Shown: positions 25,583 through 35,124, counted from the first letter of the stretch. The stretch is DNA of 64,000 nt from Duganella guangzhouensis (GCF_009674535.1 NZ_WKJK01000020.1:62001-126000), one strand, 5' to 3'. Made by a program: numbers and translations. The notes: generated by a model from the letters alone, not told the origin.

Positions 25583-26026
25583 TTATTGTTTTGGTGCTGC
25601 GAGGATGTTGCTCAGTACTTCGTCCGCCATTTCCTCAGGCGACTTGCGGGTCAGCGAGGTGTGCAGCGAATTGCCGGTGGCGATAGGGAAGTTGGTCTTC
25701 GGATCGCGGAAGTTGACGGTCAGCTCGATCATGTACATGGTGATGTCCCACATCCATTTGTCGGTGTAGGTGACGGCCACGTCGGCTTTGTATGGCGGCG
25801 GCAGTTCCGGGCCGGTGGTGACCTGGTAGCCCTTGCTTTCCAGCTTCTTGGCAATGATGTTGTTGACGTCGTGGACGTCTTTGTCGAACTTCACCACGTA
25901 GGCGGTTTTAACCTTGCTCAGGTCGGTGCCTGGCGTCAGCGAAGCGCTGGCGCGGTTGACCGCGCAACCGGTCATCAGAGACATGGCGCACAGGAGTGCG
26001 AGCATGCCGGAAAGGCGTTTCAGCAT
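25583..26026 (-). CDS. Putative lipoprotein
   Basis: A 147-residue protein with lipobox MTGC at about Cys21, followed by a compact domain (KTAYVVKFDKDVHDVNNIIA, then VAVTYTDKWMWDI). The pattern resembles small envelope lipoproteins that pair with a second lipoprotein, as here. The start is taken at the ATG at 26026; an in-frame TTG at 26038 is possible. Function unknown. Confidence 0.7.
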   Translation of the reverse strand: MLKRLSGMLALLCAMSLMTGCAVNRASASLTPGTDLSKVKTAYVVKFDKDVHDVNNIIAKKLESKGYQVTTGPELPPPYKADVAVTYTDKWMWDITMYMIELTVNFRDPKTNFPIATGNSLHTSLTRKSPEEMADEVLSNILAAPKQ

Positions 26027-26436
26027 AGAGTCTTTCAAGAGTTAATGAGGGGAAATATTATATGCCTTCCCGTCACTAACTGCAAATTAATCAACTCTTT
26101 TTGATAATTACTCCAGCCATGTAGGGTAGGGGGTGTCGTGCCCCGGCGCCTGTGGCAAACCCTCTACTTTTACTTCTATTTTCTCCTGCTTTTCTCAATT
26201 TTCTCCTGCTTTGACTTTGCAGGGGAAAGCAGGGGGAAATAGGGGAAAGCAGAGGAAAAAATAGAAGGAAATCCACAGTGACCGCGCAGGTAGACACCGA
26301 TACCCCGCTCCTCCTGATCAGCCAGCGTCAAATCCCCAGTGGTACACCGGCTGTGTCTTGAACTGGCCCGGCAGACACGAGCAGCGGTGACCGGCAACGC
26401 GGTAAGCTAGTGTTCAATCAATAGGTTGCTTGTGAC
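26027..26436. other. 410-bp AT-richer intergenic region
   Basis: The region between the lipoprotein pair and the broken DUF3800 gene. It contains the long imperfect hairpin at 26173-26267 and should hold the lipoprotein promoter (minus strand). I see no convincing gene; short frames here are not supported. Confidence 0.6.
26173..26267. repeat. Nested direct and inverted purine/pyrimidine repeats
   Basis: The left half has two copies of TTTTCTCCTGCTTT-like sequence (26178-26193, 26199-26212). The right half has complementary AGGGGAAAGCAG copies (26221-26232, 26241-26252) and ends ATAGAAG. Inner arms 26198-26212 and 26226-26240 pair over 15 bp with two G-T positions. Outer arms around 26173-26195 and 26243-26267 pair imperfectly. 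The strand asymmetry (pyrimidine then purine) is striking. Confidence 0.6.
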
Positions 26437-27087
26437 GTGGCGTATGCTTGTTTGATCTTGATATCTGCCTGGGTGGCGACAGTGAAGATCGATACAGCGA
26501 ACGAGCCGTCACCTTCAAGGTTCAGTAATTTCATTGTCTATGTTGACGAGAGCGGTGATCATGGCATGGCACCCTTGGACCAGAGCTATCCCGTGTTTGT
26601 GCTGGCATTCTGTGTTTTCGATAAACATCATTACGCGGAGATAGTCGCGCCTGCGGTCGAAAAGTTTAAGTTCAGGCACTTCGGGCACAGTTCAGTTGTG
26701 TTGCACGAGACGGACATTCGCAAGGAAAAGGGATGCTTTTCCTTTTTTCACAACCGTGAGCACAAAGAGCGCTTTATCGCGGAACTCACCGAGATTATCG
26801 ATGCGAGCAAATTCACCTTGATTGCGTGCGTTGTCGACTAGATGCGGCTTGGTTGCGAGACTGAGCTACCACCGAATCCGTATCATCTCGCTTTGGGATT
26901 TTGTCTTGAAGCCCTCTATGCATTGCTGGGTGAGAAAGGCGAGCTCGAAGCGACAACGCACGTGTTGGTCGAATGCCGAGGAAGAAAAGAGGACCGACAG
27001 CTGGCGTTCGAATTTCGTAAACTGTGCGAGGGAGCGAATCGGCTGGGCAAGCTGCAGCCTGCGGGAACGACGGATACACGGGGCTGA
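26437..27087 (+). pseudogene. DUF3800 protein gene broken by an in-frame amber codon
   Basis: The first part (to 26841) reads FIVYVDESGDHG, the usual N-terminal motif of DUF3800 proteins. A TAG at 26839-26841 interrupts the frame, which then continues in register with PPNPYHLALGFCLEALY and THVLVECRGRKEDR, both typical of the same family. The frame then leaves the expected sequence after GANRLGK and stops at 27087, so the C-terminus is also lost. The start is uncertain (GTG 26437 or GTG 26482). DUF3800 proteins are RNase H-like and often occur in mobile or defence-related DNA. Confidence 0.8.
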
Positions 27088-27110
27088 CGATTTACCCAAC
27101 CCAAGAAAGC

Positions 27111-27138
27111 GAAAAGCCCCGATGAAATCATCGAGGCA
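27111..27138 (-). terminator. Terminator of the halogenase operon
   Basis: A 9-bp stem (27116-27124 with 27129-27137) is followed on the minus strand by TTTT. The only imperfect pair becomes a G-U wobble in the minus-strand RNA, which supports that direction. It lies about 60 bp past the stop of the last halogenase gene. Confidence 0.7.
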
Positions 27139-27198
27139 TTAACGCCGACCGGGAACTCCCAGTCCACTTGAAATCATGGTAGCACAAAAAGCCTATCC

Positions 27199-28713
27199 TT
27201 ACGCCGCCCGCGCGCCCCGGTCCGGGCGGCCGCAGTAGCGTTCGACGTAGGCTTGATGCGTCGGCAGCTGCACCACGGTGCGGTCGATGCGGCTCTTGAT
27301 GCCGCCGAGGAAAGCCTTCAACTCCTCATCGCCCATCAGGTCTGCCGTCTGGTGGTGCGACTTCGGCATCATGCCCTGGCCCAGCATTACCTGGATCCAC
27401 GAATTCTCCGCAAACAGTTCATTCGGAATGCGGAACACGCGCCCGGTCTCGCGGAACAATTCAATGCGGTGACGCAGCGAATCCGGAATGCTCATCTCGC
27501 GCGCATCGATCCAGAACTGCGAATCGGTGCGGTTATTGACGTGATAGTGCAGGATGATGAAATCGCGGATGTGATCGATCTCGCTGTTGCACTGCGCGTT
27601 GTACTCGTCGATGTCGGCCTGCTGAATGCCATCCGACGGGAACATCTGCATCAGCCGGATTACGCTGCGCTGGATCAGGTGAATGCTGGTCGACTCGATC
27701 GGCTCCAGGAAGCCGCTGGACAGGCCGATCCCAACCACATTGCCCTTCCACGTCTGGCGCCGTTGGCAAGGCTTGAACTTGATCACGCGTGGCTCGATCA
27801 GCGCGCGGCCCTCGACATTCGCCATCAGCTGCCGCGCCGCCGTCTCCTCATCCAGATGACGGCTGGAGAACACAATCCCATTGCCGACCCGGTGCTGCAG
27901 CGGAATCCGCCACTGCCAGCCAGCCTGATGCGCCATCGAGCGCGTCAGCGGCACCGGCGCACCCACCGCCTCGGTCTGCACCGCGATCGCGCGATCGCAG
28001 AACAGCCATTCCGACCAGTCGGTCACCGGCTCGTCCATCGCCTCGCCGATCAGCAGCGCGCGGAAGCCGGTGCAGTCGATGAACATATCGCCCTCGATTT
28101 CCTGCCCGGACGCCAGCACCACCGAGCGCACATCGCCATTCTCATGCTTGCTGAAGCGCACGATCTTGCCCTCGATGCGCTGCACGCCGCGCGGCTCGCT
28201 CAGCCGCCGCAGATACTTGGCATAGCGCGACGCGTCCAGATGGTAAGCGTAGTTCATGCCATTGTTGGGCAGATGCGCGAAGCGGTTTTCCTGCGACGCC
28301 TTCAGTTCCAGGCAGTAGTCGCCATAATCGCCGGCCAGCCCGCGCTGCACGCCGCTGTGCCAGAAGTGCTGGAAACCGGCCGTCCAGTGATCGACCCCGG
28401 TGGTGCCGAACGAGTGAATGTAATTCTCGCCCACGTTGCGCCAGCCCTCGAAGCTGATGCCCAGCTTGAAAGTGGCCTGAGTCTCGGCCATGAATTCCTG
28501 CTCGTTAATCTCCAGCACATTGTGGAAGTTGGTCAGCGTCGGAATCGTGGCCTCGCCGACGCCGACCGTGCCGATTTCCTCCGACTCGATCAGCTTGATG
28601 TCGAGCAGCTTGCCCAGCACCTTGGAAATGGCGGCGGCGGCCATCCAGCCGGCGGTGCCGCCGCCACAGATGACAATCCGGCGTACCGGTTGGCGATGAT
28701 TGGTGTCGCGCAT
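27199..28713 (-). CDS. Flavin-dependent tryptophan-halogenase-family protein (paralogue 1)
   Basis: A 504-residue FADH2-dependent halogenase family member. The FAD loop is GGGTAGWMAA near the N-terminus. The diagnostic WxWxIP motif is WQWRIP (266-271). The Lys in ATFKLGISFEGW aligns with the catalytic Lys of PrnA-type enzymes, and GFLEPIEST carries the partner Glu. No flavin reductase is adjacent. Paralogues in TonB/SapC loci have no proven substrate, so free tryptophan should not be assumed. AAAGGAG supports the start. It is the last gene of the SapC unit. Confidence 0.88.
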   Translation of the reverse strand: MRDTNHRQPVRRIVICGGGTAGWMAAAAISKVLGKLLDIKLIESEEIGTVGVGEATIPTLTNFHNVLEINEQEFMAETQATFKLGISFEGWRNVGENYIHSFGTTGVDHWTAGFQHFWHSGVQRGLAGDYGDYCLELKASQENRFAHLPNNGMNYAYHLDASRYAKYLRRLSEPRGVQRIEGKIVRFSKHENGDVRSVVLASGQEIEGDMFIDCTGFRALLIGEAMDEPVTDWSEWLFCDRAIAVQTEAVGAPVPLTRSMAHQAGWQWRIPLQHRVGNGIVFSSRHLDEETAARQLMANVEGRALIEPRVIKFKPCQRRQTWKGNVVGIGLSSGFLEPIESTSIHLIQRSVIRLMQMFPSDGIQQADIDEYNAQCNSEIDHIRDFIILHYHVNNRTDSQFWIDAREMSIPDSLRHRIELFRETGRVFRIPNELFAENSWIQVMLGQGMMPKSHHQTADLMGDEELKAFLGGIKSRIDRTVVQLPTHQAYVERYCGRPDRGARAA

Positions 28714-28723
28714 AGGGTCTCCT

Positions 28724-29728
28724 TTAGCGATTCAGTTTTTTCAGCAGATGGCCGCGCAGCGCACGCGCACCGTCGGCCGTCAGCGGCGACAGCACGCCGC
28801 GCGCGTGCGGCGGGATATGAGCGGCCGTTTCTGCGTCGGCCTCAAACACGTAGTGACGGAAAATTTCCTGCCACGCCTGTCGCTGCGCCGGCGGCAGTTC
28901 GCGCATGGTCAGCAGCGCCGCCATCAGCGCGCCGGTCGGCGTATCCATGTAATCGGGCGATTGCCGCCACCAGTAATTGACCAGCACATTGAACGGCGCC
29001 AGCGCCTCGATGTGATGCCACCACATGCTGGGAATGAAGATGGCGTCGCCCGGCCCCAGCTCGGCCACCTGGGCGTGTCGCATCGCCTCGGCAAATTTCG
29101 GATAGCGCACCAAGTCCGGCGCCGCAAAATCCACCAGGCTGATGGCCTGGCCGGCCGGCGTGAAGTCGATCGGCCCGACATACAGATTGGACAGCTGCTC
29201 CGGCGGGAACAGCGTGAAGCGGCGCCGTCCGGCCGCCACCACCGCCACATTGTCCGGCACATCGTAATGGGCGGCGATGCGGGTGCGGTTGCCGATCCAG
29301 ATGCTGGCCAGCGCATCGCGTCCGCCCAGATCCAGATCGTTGGCGGCGCGGAAGCCGGGCAGGCAGGTATCCACCGTGGTCGAGCCGACATACACGGTGG
29401 GCGCCGGGTCCAGCGCCAGCTTGCCCTCGATCTCGTCCAGCACGCCGCTCAGCTTGGCGTGCACCGGCTGGAAGTTGAAGCCGTTGAAATCGGCGTTGTA
29501 GAAGAAGCGGCCGCCGGCCTCGCGCGGCCCCAGCATCGCGCCCACCGTCGCGCCCTGGTCATGGCGGCGCAGGTAGTCGAGGCCGGCGCGGTCCGAAGTC
29601 AGCGCCGCGTCCACCATCGGCCAGCTGGCCGCCAGCCCGCGCAGCACCAGCGGCTGGGTGGCGGTCAGCAGCTCATCGCTCAGCCCCTGCGGGCCGATGC
29701 CGCTGATTTCGCGCATCGTTTCAGACAT
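28724..29728 (-). CDS. Cupin_8 / JmjC-like protein
   Basis: A 334-residue cupin-like protein of the Fe(II)/2-oxoglutarate hydroxylase fold. The metal site is visible as HYD (in AAHYDVPDNVAV) and a distal His in MWWHHIEAL. Such proteins recur with SapC and tryptophan-halogenase paralogues downstream of TonB receptors. The hydroxylation target is unknown. Its start overlaps the end of sapC by 8 bp, and it ends 10 bp before the halogenase start, showing tight co-expression. Confidence 0.85.
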   Translation of the reverse strand: MSETMREISGIGPQGLSDELLTATQPLVLRGLAASWPMVDAALTSDRAGLDYLRRHDQGATVGAMLGPREAGGRFFYNADFNGFNFQPVHAKLSGVLDEIEGKLALDPAPTVYVGSTTVDTCLPGFRAANDLDLGGRDALASIWIGNRTRIAAHYDVPDNVAVVAAGRRRFTLFPPEQLSNLYVGPIDFTPAGQAISLVDFAAPDLVRYPKFAEAMRHAQVAELGPGDAIFIPSMWWHHIEALAPFNVLVNYWWRQSPDYMDTPTGALMAALLTMRELPPAQRQAWQEIFRHYVFEADAETAAHIPPHARGVLSPLTADGARALRGHLLKKLNR

Positions 29729-30425
29729 ACAGCAGCGCGTTCTTACGGTCGATCAGCATGCGGAAGTTGGACAGCGAGGCCAGCACCATGTAAATGCTGC
29801 GCAGATGGCCGGCCGCGTGCAGCTGCGCCACCACTTCGCCGCTCAGCGCCTGCAGCCGGTCCTCGTTGATGGTGTAGAAACCGGACAGCCGGTTTTGCGA
29901 GCCATCGTTCAATTCCACTTCCAGAGCAAAGCTTTCCAACAATTCGTTTTGCAGCAGCGCGGTCAGGAAATCCGGCAACTGCTGCATGCCCTGGTGGATC
30001 GCCGACAGCAGCGAATTGACGCGCTCCAGGAATTCGGTATGGCCGCCGTGCGGCTTGAATACCGCCTCGCCGCTCTGCTGACTGACGCGTGGATGATCGA
30101 GGTCGACATGCACCATCAGCTCGCTGCCATTGACGCCGATCAGGAACGGCTGGCGCTCCACCAGCATTGGCACATACGGCGCGTCCCAGCGGTCGCCCTT
30201 GAGGAACAGGTTCTCGTTCTCGACCAGACCGAGCATCGCGATCGGCTCGAAGCCCAGGCCGTCGGTGGTCTGGCGGAATACGATCGGGTAGCACGCCTGC
30301 ACGTCGCGGAACTCGGCCGGGAAGGTGGTGACCCAAGCCAGCTGGTCGCCCCATTCGGCGCCGCGATTGGTGATGATGCGCAAATCCTTGTGTTCGATGC
30401 TGTTCAGTAAAACCGGGTTAGGCAT
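29721..30425 (-). CDS. SapC family protein
   Basis: A 234-residue protein of the SapC family, named after an S-layer-associated gene of Campylobacter. The family signature is recognisable in CYPIVFRQTTDGLGFEPIAM and ENLFLKGDRWDAPYVP. In proteobacteria it is typically found with TonB receptors and halogenase paralogues, as here. The biochemical role is not established. It lies 16 bp after the second halogenase gene. Confidence 0.88.
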   Translation of the reverse strand: MPNPVLLNSIEHKDLRIITNRGAEWGDQLAWVTTFPAEFRDVQACYPIVFRQTTDGLGFEPIAMLGLVENENLFLKGDRWDAPYVPMLVERQPFLIGVNGSELMVHVDLDHPRVSQQSGEAVFKPHGGHTEFLERVNSLLSAIHQGMQQLPDFLTALLQNELLESFALEVELNDGSQNRLSGFYTINEDRLQALSGEVVAQLHAAGHLRSIYMVLASLSNFRMLIDRKNALLYV

Positions 30426-30441
30426 GGTGGATGTCCCCTCG

Positions 30442-31980
30442 TTATTGTGGCAAGCCGTGATGCTTGATGTGGTGAATGAGCGTGCGGTTGTCCGGCAGCC
30501 CGCCCAGCATCTTCTGGGTCAGGCTGGCGGCCTCGCGGAAATAGGCGTCGGCGGCGCCGGCCTCGTGCGGCCGGGGCGCGCGGCTGAAATCGCTGCGGAA
30601 GCCCATGCCGTACAGGATGTACTGATAGCTGGCCCACGGGAACACTTCCTCGATGCGATAAAAATCGCTGCGCGACGGCGCCCGGTGCTGCCACAAGGTC
30701 AGCAGCTCGGCCAGCCGCGCCGGCACCTCGGCGGTGTTGTCGCGCCAGTAGGGCGTGTCGCGCCGCCGGCTCAGCACGTAGTGCAGCTTGAGGAAATCGA
30801 TCACCCGTTCCCAGCGGTAGGTGAAGGCTTCGTTGAAGCGCTTGGCGACGATGTCCATCGCCGCGCGCGTGGCCGGCATGTCCTCGCTCAGCATCGCGGC
30901 CGACATCTCGACAATGGCCAGCGCCGACGCCTCCAGCGGCTCGATGAAGCCGGCCGACAGCCCGATCGCCACGCAGTTGCGGTGCCAGAATTTTTCCCGA
31001 TAGCCGGGCTGGAAGCTCAGCTTGCGCGGCGTTGGAATCTCGGCCGCTGCCGGTCCGCCGGTCTGCGCGATGTAGGCGCGCAGTTCGGCCTCGGCCTGGT
31101 CGTCGCTGATGTAGCGGCTGGCATAGACATGGCCAACGCCGCGCCGCGTCGGCAGCCCGATGTCCCAGATCCAGCCGGCGCTCTGCGCGGTGGACGAGGT
31201 TTGCGAGGCGATCGGATAATCGTCGGCGGGGTAGGGCAGTTGCACCGCCAGTGCGCTATCGTTGTACAGCACATGCTGTTGCTCGATCAGCGGCACGCCA
31301 TAGTGCTTGCCCAGCAACAGCGACTGCAGGCCGGTGCAATCGATGAACAGATCGCCTTCCAGCGCGCCATGCTTTTGCGTCTGCAGGGAAGCGATATCGC
31401 CATCCGGTGCCGGGTTGATCGCCACCACATGGTCCGGCACATATTGCACGCCCAGTTTTTCCAGGCAATGCTGGCGCAGGAAAGCGCCGAATTTGCCGGC
31501 GTCGAGGTGATAGCCATAATTGGCCACGGCCGCGAACTCCGGCGTCTGCGCCTGCTTGGGCGCGCGGCCCTGCACGCACAGATGCGGCTGATGGCTGACC
31601 AGGTCGGCAAACGGAATGCCGCCACCCAGCGCCTGCCACTGCTCCGGCAGATTGATCTCGCCAAAGCCCTGCGGCAGCGAAAACGGATGGAAGTAATAAT
31701 CCTCATCGCCGCCATCGACCCAGCGGTTGAAGCGCGAGCCCTGCTTGAACGACGCGTCGCACTGACGGAAGAAATCCGCCTCCGACACGCCGATGCGGCG
31801 CAGCGTATCGCGCATGCTGGGCCAAGTGCCTTCGCCGACGCCGATGGCCGGCACGTCGGGCGATTCGATCAGCGTGACTTGCAAGCCGTCCGCCGCGCGC
31901 GCGCGGTGCTCGGCCGCGATCAGCCCTGCTGTCAGCCAGCCGGCCGAACCGCCGCCGACGATCACAATCCGTCGCAGCAT
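30442..31980 (-). CDS. Flavin-dependent tryptophan-halogenase-family protein (paralogue 2)
   Basis: A 512-residue FAD-dependent halogenase family member. The FAD loop GGGSAGWLTA is near the N-terminus, the Lys lies in CDASFKQGSRF, and GFIEPLEAS carries the Glu. The WxWxIP motif is altered to WIWDIG, which separates it from paralogue 1 (WQWRIP) and may mean a different or lost halogenation activity. It is the first gene of the four-gene block after the TonB receptor terminator, with GGGAG very close to the ATG. Confidence 0.85.
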   Translation of the reverse strand: MLRRIVIVGGGSAGWLTAGLIAAEHRARAADGLQVTLIESPDVPAIGVGEGTWPSMRDTLRRIGVSEADFFRQCDASFKQGSRFNRWVDGGDEDYYFHPFSLPQGFGEINLPEQWQALGGGIPFADLVSHQPHLCVQGRAPKQAQTPEFAAVANYGYHLDAGKFGAFLRQHCLEKLGVQYVPDHVVAINPAPDGDIASLQTQKHGALEGDLFIDCTGLQSLLLGKHYGVPLIEQQHVLYNDSALAVQLPYPADDYPIASQTSSTAQSAGWIWDIGLPTRRGVGHVYASRYISDDQAEAELRAYIAQTGGPAAAEIPTPRKLSFQPGYREKFWHRNCVAIGLSAGFIEPLEASALAIVEMSAAMLSEDMPATRAAMDIVAKRFNEAFTYRWERVIDFLKLHYVLSRRRDTPYWRDNTAEVPARLAELLTLWQHRAPSRSDFYRIEEVFPWASYQYILYGMGFRSDFSRAPRPHEAGAADAYFREAASLTQKMLGGLPDNRTLIHHIKHHGLPQ

Positions 31981-32033
31981 GGTCTCCCTTTTTGTTATGT
32001 AATGAGTTGCAGAAAGTGTAACCTAAAAATGCG

Positions 32034-32064
32034 CGAAAAGCCGCTGTAAAACAGCGGCTTTTCG
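32034..32064 (-). terminator. Terminator after TonB receptor 2
   Basis: A perfect 13-bp stem (32034-32046 with 32052-32064, loop TAAAA) containing AAAA/TTTT ends, 20 bp past the receptor stop. It may reduce expression of the downstream halogenase block relative to the receptor, or isolate it. Confidence 0.85.
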
Positions 32065-32084
32065 TGGTGTGGCTACAACGTTGC

Positions 32085-35024
32085 TTAGAATTTGTAGCGC
32101 GCGCCTATCATGTAACGCGGCCCGGCCTGGGTCACCGATTCCAGCTGCTGCTGAGTGCGGCTATGCACACGCTGGATCTGGTTGGTGACGTTGATGCCTT
32201 CCAGCTGGAAGCTCAGCTTCTCGTTGTAATTCCAGCCGATGCTGACGTCGACCTGGCCATACGGTTCGACGTACTGCGGATTCGGCCCCGAACCGTCAAA
32301 CGTCGACGACAGGAACTCGCCGCGCCAGTTGTAGGCCACGCGCGCGGTCCACTTCTTGTCCTCGTAGATACCGACCACGTTGTACGAGTTGGACAGCCCG
32401 ACCAGCGCGAACTGCTCGCCGATCGCGTTGTTGTCGTAACGCAGGCCCGAGTGCACATAGGTGTAGTTGGACGACACCCCGAAGCCGCTGTTGCCGAACA
32501 TATGCTGCCAGTTCAGCTCCAGCCCGTTCAGGCTGGCCTTCTTCTGGTTGGAGAAGGAGGTGATGCGGAAGTGCGCGATCGGATCGCTCGGCTGGCCGAC
32601 GATGGTGCCGTTGACGTTGCCGTTGACACCAGGCGGCGTCACCCCAGGCGCCGTCGGGTGGTTGGCGAAGATGTAGCTGCGGATGCAGGTGGTGTCCGAA
32701 GTCAGGCAACCACCGGTGCTGATCGCCTCGTTCCACAGCGCGCCGCCGACCGGCGTGTGCAGATTGAACGGGGTGGCGTCGATCTGCGACTGGCCCGCAT
32801 AGTTTTCCAGATTCTTGCGGAAGTAGCCGGCCGAGAAGAAATTCTGCTTGCCGTAGTACCACTCGTAGGACAGGTCCAGATTCTTCGACTTGACCGGTTT
32901 CAGCGCCGGATTGCCCTGCGAGCCGGTGCCGCCGTCGGTGCGCACCAGCGAGTTCAGCGTCTGACCGCCCTGGATCTGGTCATAGCGCGGCCGGCCGATG
33001 GTTTCGCCCAGGCTGAAGCGCAGCTTCTGGTCCGGCGTCAGATCGATGTCGGAGTCAAAGCTTGGCAGCAGGTGGTGGTAGGCGCCGGTCAGCGTGGTGA
33101 AGGTCGGCGAACCAAAGGTGATCGGGAACTCGTTCTGCGAAACCCAGCTGATACCGGTCGCGGCCGGCACCAGCGCGGTCGACACCACATCGGTCTTCTC
33201 GTAGCGCAGGCCGACCGAGGTGTGAATCGGCAGCTTGGTATCCCAGTCGGTATTGAACTGCACGTAGGCGGCGTTGGATTTTTCGCCGGTGCGCGCATCG
33301 TTGTCGAAGGTGCTCTTCGGCAGGTACAGCGCCGGCTGGCCGGACACGTCCGACGCCAGTTGCCGCACCTGGGCGAAGTTGAAGGTGTAGAACTGGTTGA
33401 ACAGCGCCGCGTTGTTGCTGCCGCTGATTTTGTTGAAGTACTGGCCGATCGAATCCTGGTGCCACACGCTGCTCGGATAGTCGGACGGCTTGGTGGCGCC
33501 GCCCCAGGTGTCGCGCTGCTGGTTGGAGAAGGCGGAACGGTTTTCGACCTTGCTGTAGGTGGCGCCGAAGCGCAGTTCGGATGCTTCCAGCACCTTCCAC
33601 GCGCCCTTGACCTGGGTCTGGTCGACCTGGCCCTTCATATAGGAATTGGTGAACACCGAACCGGTCACCTGCTGGCCGGCCTTGACGAAGTCGGCGCCCT
33701 GGATGCTCAGCACGGGGAAGTCCTTGCTGAAGTCGACCGTGGTGGTGCCGCGGCTGAAACTGGCCGTGCCCAGCGTGTTGCTGGAGCCGAACGGGCTGTC
33801 GGCGCCGGATTCGGCGGTGGAGTGATGGGTATCCAGCTCGAAGCGCAGCGTGTTGGTCGGTTTCCACACCGCGTTGAAGCCGAGCGATTTGTTCTGCGTC
33901 TTGGTGGCGAAGTCGGCCGCGCCCATGGCGATGTCGGAACCGGTCACGAACTCGGTCCAGCTGAGCGGGCTGGATGGCGAGCCGCCGGTCCAGTTGCTGG
34001 CCGAAGGGCCGAAGTTGAACCAGGCCGAGATATCGTTGCGCTTGGTCTGGATTTTGTTTTCCGAATAGGTGTAGTCCAGCGTGGTCACCAGCGTATCGAC
34101 CGGCTTGTACTGCAAGGTCAGCTGCGCGTTGGTGCGCTGGCGCTTGACGCCGTTGAAGTTGTAATTCAGGTTTTGCGGCAGCGAGTACAGCGCGTTGGCG
34201 GCTGGCGCGTTGGTGATCTGGTTTTGCTGCGCGTACAGCGGGCCGGCGTTGCCCTGGTACGGGCCTTTCCAGCCGTTCGACACGGCGGCGGTGTTGTAGC
34301 CCAGGTTGCGTTCCTGATAGCTGCCGGTCAGCGCTACGCCAAAGGTGTTGTTGGCGAAGGTGTTCGAGTAAATGCCCGACACTTCCGGCGTCAGCGAGTT
34401 GCTGGCCTGGATGTCGCGCGGCAGATTGTCGTTCGAGGTGTCGTACACGCCCTTGGCGCCGATGCTGGCGTGCAGGCCGGGACGGTCGAACGGCTTGGCG
34501 GTCATCACATTGACGGTGGCGCCGATGCCGCCGGTCGGGGTTTCGGCGCGGCCGGTTTTGTACACCTGGATCTGCGAGATCGCTTCCGACGCCAGGTTGG
34601 CGAAGTCGAAGGCGCGGCCGTTCAGGTCGCCCAGATTGGAGGTTGGCATCTGGCGGCCGTTCAGCAGCACCAGGTTGAAGTCGGGGCCGACGCCGCGCAC
34701 CGTGATCTTCGAACCCTCGCCGATCGAACGGTCGATCGAGACGCCGGAAATGCGTTGCAGCGATTCGGCCAGATTGGTGTCGGGGAACTTGCCGATGTCT
34801 TCGGCCACGATGCCGTCGACGATACCGTCGGAATTACGCTTCAGATTCATCGACGAGGCCAGCGACTGGCGCAGGCCGGTCACCACCACGCTCTGGACTT
34901 CCGGCTGCGTCGCAGCCGCTGCGGCCGCCGTGGCCTCTTGCGCATAGACCGGCGCGGCTGCGGCCGCGCAGGCGCTGGCGACTGCCAGACTCATCAGTGT
35001 TTGTCGTGCTCTTGGATAATGCAT
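32085..35024 (-). CDS. TonB-dependent receptor (Xanthomonas/Caulobacter type)
   Basis: A 979-residue outer-membrane transporter. It has a signal peptide (ending PVYAQ), an N-terminal plug with VVVTGLRQSLASSM and GISPDTN-type sequence (AEDIGKFPDTNLAESLQRI), then RGVGPDFNLVLLNGRQMP, and a barrel ending in YKF. This subclass commonly imports plant- or host-derived oligosaccharides, though the ligand here is unknown. The promoter and two LacI-type operators lie directly upstream, so it should be inducible. Confidence 0.9.
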   Translation of the reverse strand: MHYPRARQTLMSLAVASACAAAAAPVYAQEATAAAAAATQPEVQSVVVTGLRQSLASSMNLKRNSDGIVDGIVAEDIGKFPDTNLAESLQRISGVSIDRSIGEGSKITVRGVGPDFNLVLLNGRQMPTSNLGDLNGRAFDFANLASEAISQIQVYKTGRAETPTGGIGATVNVMTAKPFDRPGLHASIGAKGVYDTSNDNLPRDIQASNSLTPEVSGIYSNTFANNTFGVALTGSYQERNLGYNTAAVSNGWKGPYQGNAGPLYAQQNQITNAPAANALYSLPQNLNYNFNGVKRQRTNAQLTLQYKPVDTLVTTLDYTYSENKIQTKRNDISAWFNFGPSASNWTGGSPSSPLSWTEFVTGSDIAMGAADFATKTQNKSLGFNAVWKPTNTLRFELDTHHSTAESGADSPFGSSNTLGTASFSRGTTTVDFSKDFPVLSIQGADFVKAGQQVTGSVFTNSYMKGQVDQTQVKGAWKVLEASELRFGATYSKVENRSAFSNQQRDTWGGATKPSDYPSSVWHQDSIGQYFNKISGSNNAALFNQFYTFNFAQVRQLASDVSGQPALYLPKSTFDNDARTGEKSNAAYVQFNTDWDTKLPIHTSVGLRYEKTDVVSTALVPAATGISWVSQNEFPITFGSPTFTTLTGAYHHLLPSFDSDIDLTPDQKLRFSLGETIGRPRYDQIQGGQTLNSLVRTDGGTGSQGNPALKPVKSKNLDLSYEWYYGKQNFFSAGYFRKNLENYAGQSQIDATPFNLHTPVGGALWNEAISTGGCLTSDTTCIRSYIFANHPTAPGVTPPGVNGNVNGTIVGQPSDPIAHFRITSFSNQKKASLNGLELNWQHMFGNSGFGVSSNYTYVHSGLRYDNNAIGEQFALVGLSNSYNVVGIYEDKKWTARVAYNWRGEFLSSTFDGSGPNPQYVEPYGQVDVSIGWNYNEKLSFQLEGINVTNQIQRVHSRTQQQLESVTQAGPRYMIGARYKF

Positions 35025-35069
35025 GTTATCTCCTGTGTTTTTATAAACAACGCCACCTGCCGCTACCGC

Positions 35070-35085
35070 TTGGAAAGCTTTCCAA
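35070..35085. promoter_or_regulatory. LacI-type operator O1 (TonB receptor promoter)
   Basis: A perfect 16-bp palindrome TTGGAAAGCTTTCCAA. It covers about +3 to +18 of the predicted TonB receptor transcript, an ideal position for repression by the LacI protein encoded at 36106. Confidence 0.8.
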
Positions 35086-35094
35086 TAAGTGGCG

Positions 35095-35124
35095 AATATA
35101 GCATCCCTGAAAAATCCAAGTCAA
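35095..35124 (-). promoter_or_regulatory. Promoter of TonB receptor 2
   Basis: The -35 TTGACT (35119-35124) and -10 TATATT (35095-35100) are 18 bp apart, with a predicted start near 35088, about 63 nt before the receptor ATG. Operators O1 (downstream) and O2 (upstream) flank it. Confidence 0.75.

Noticed and set aside
27199..31980. Halogenated secondary-metabolite biosynthetic cluster
   Set aside because: There are no NRPS, PKS or other assembly enzymes and no flavin reductase; the context (TonB receptor, SapC, LacI, deacetylase) fits a nutrient-uptake locus better.
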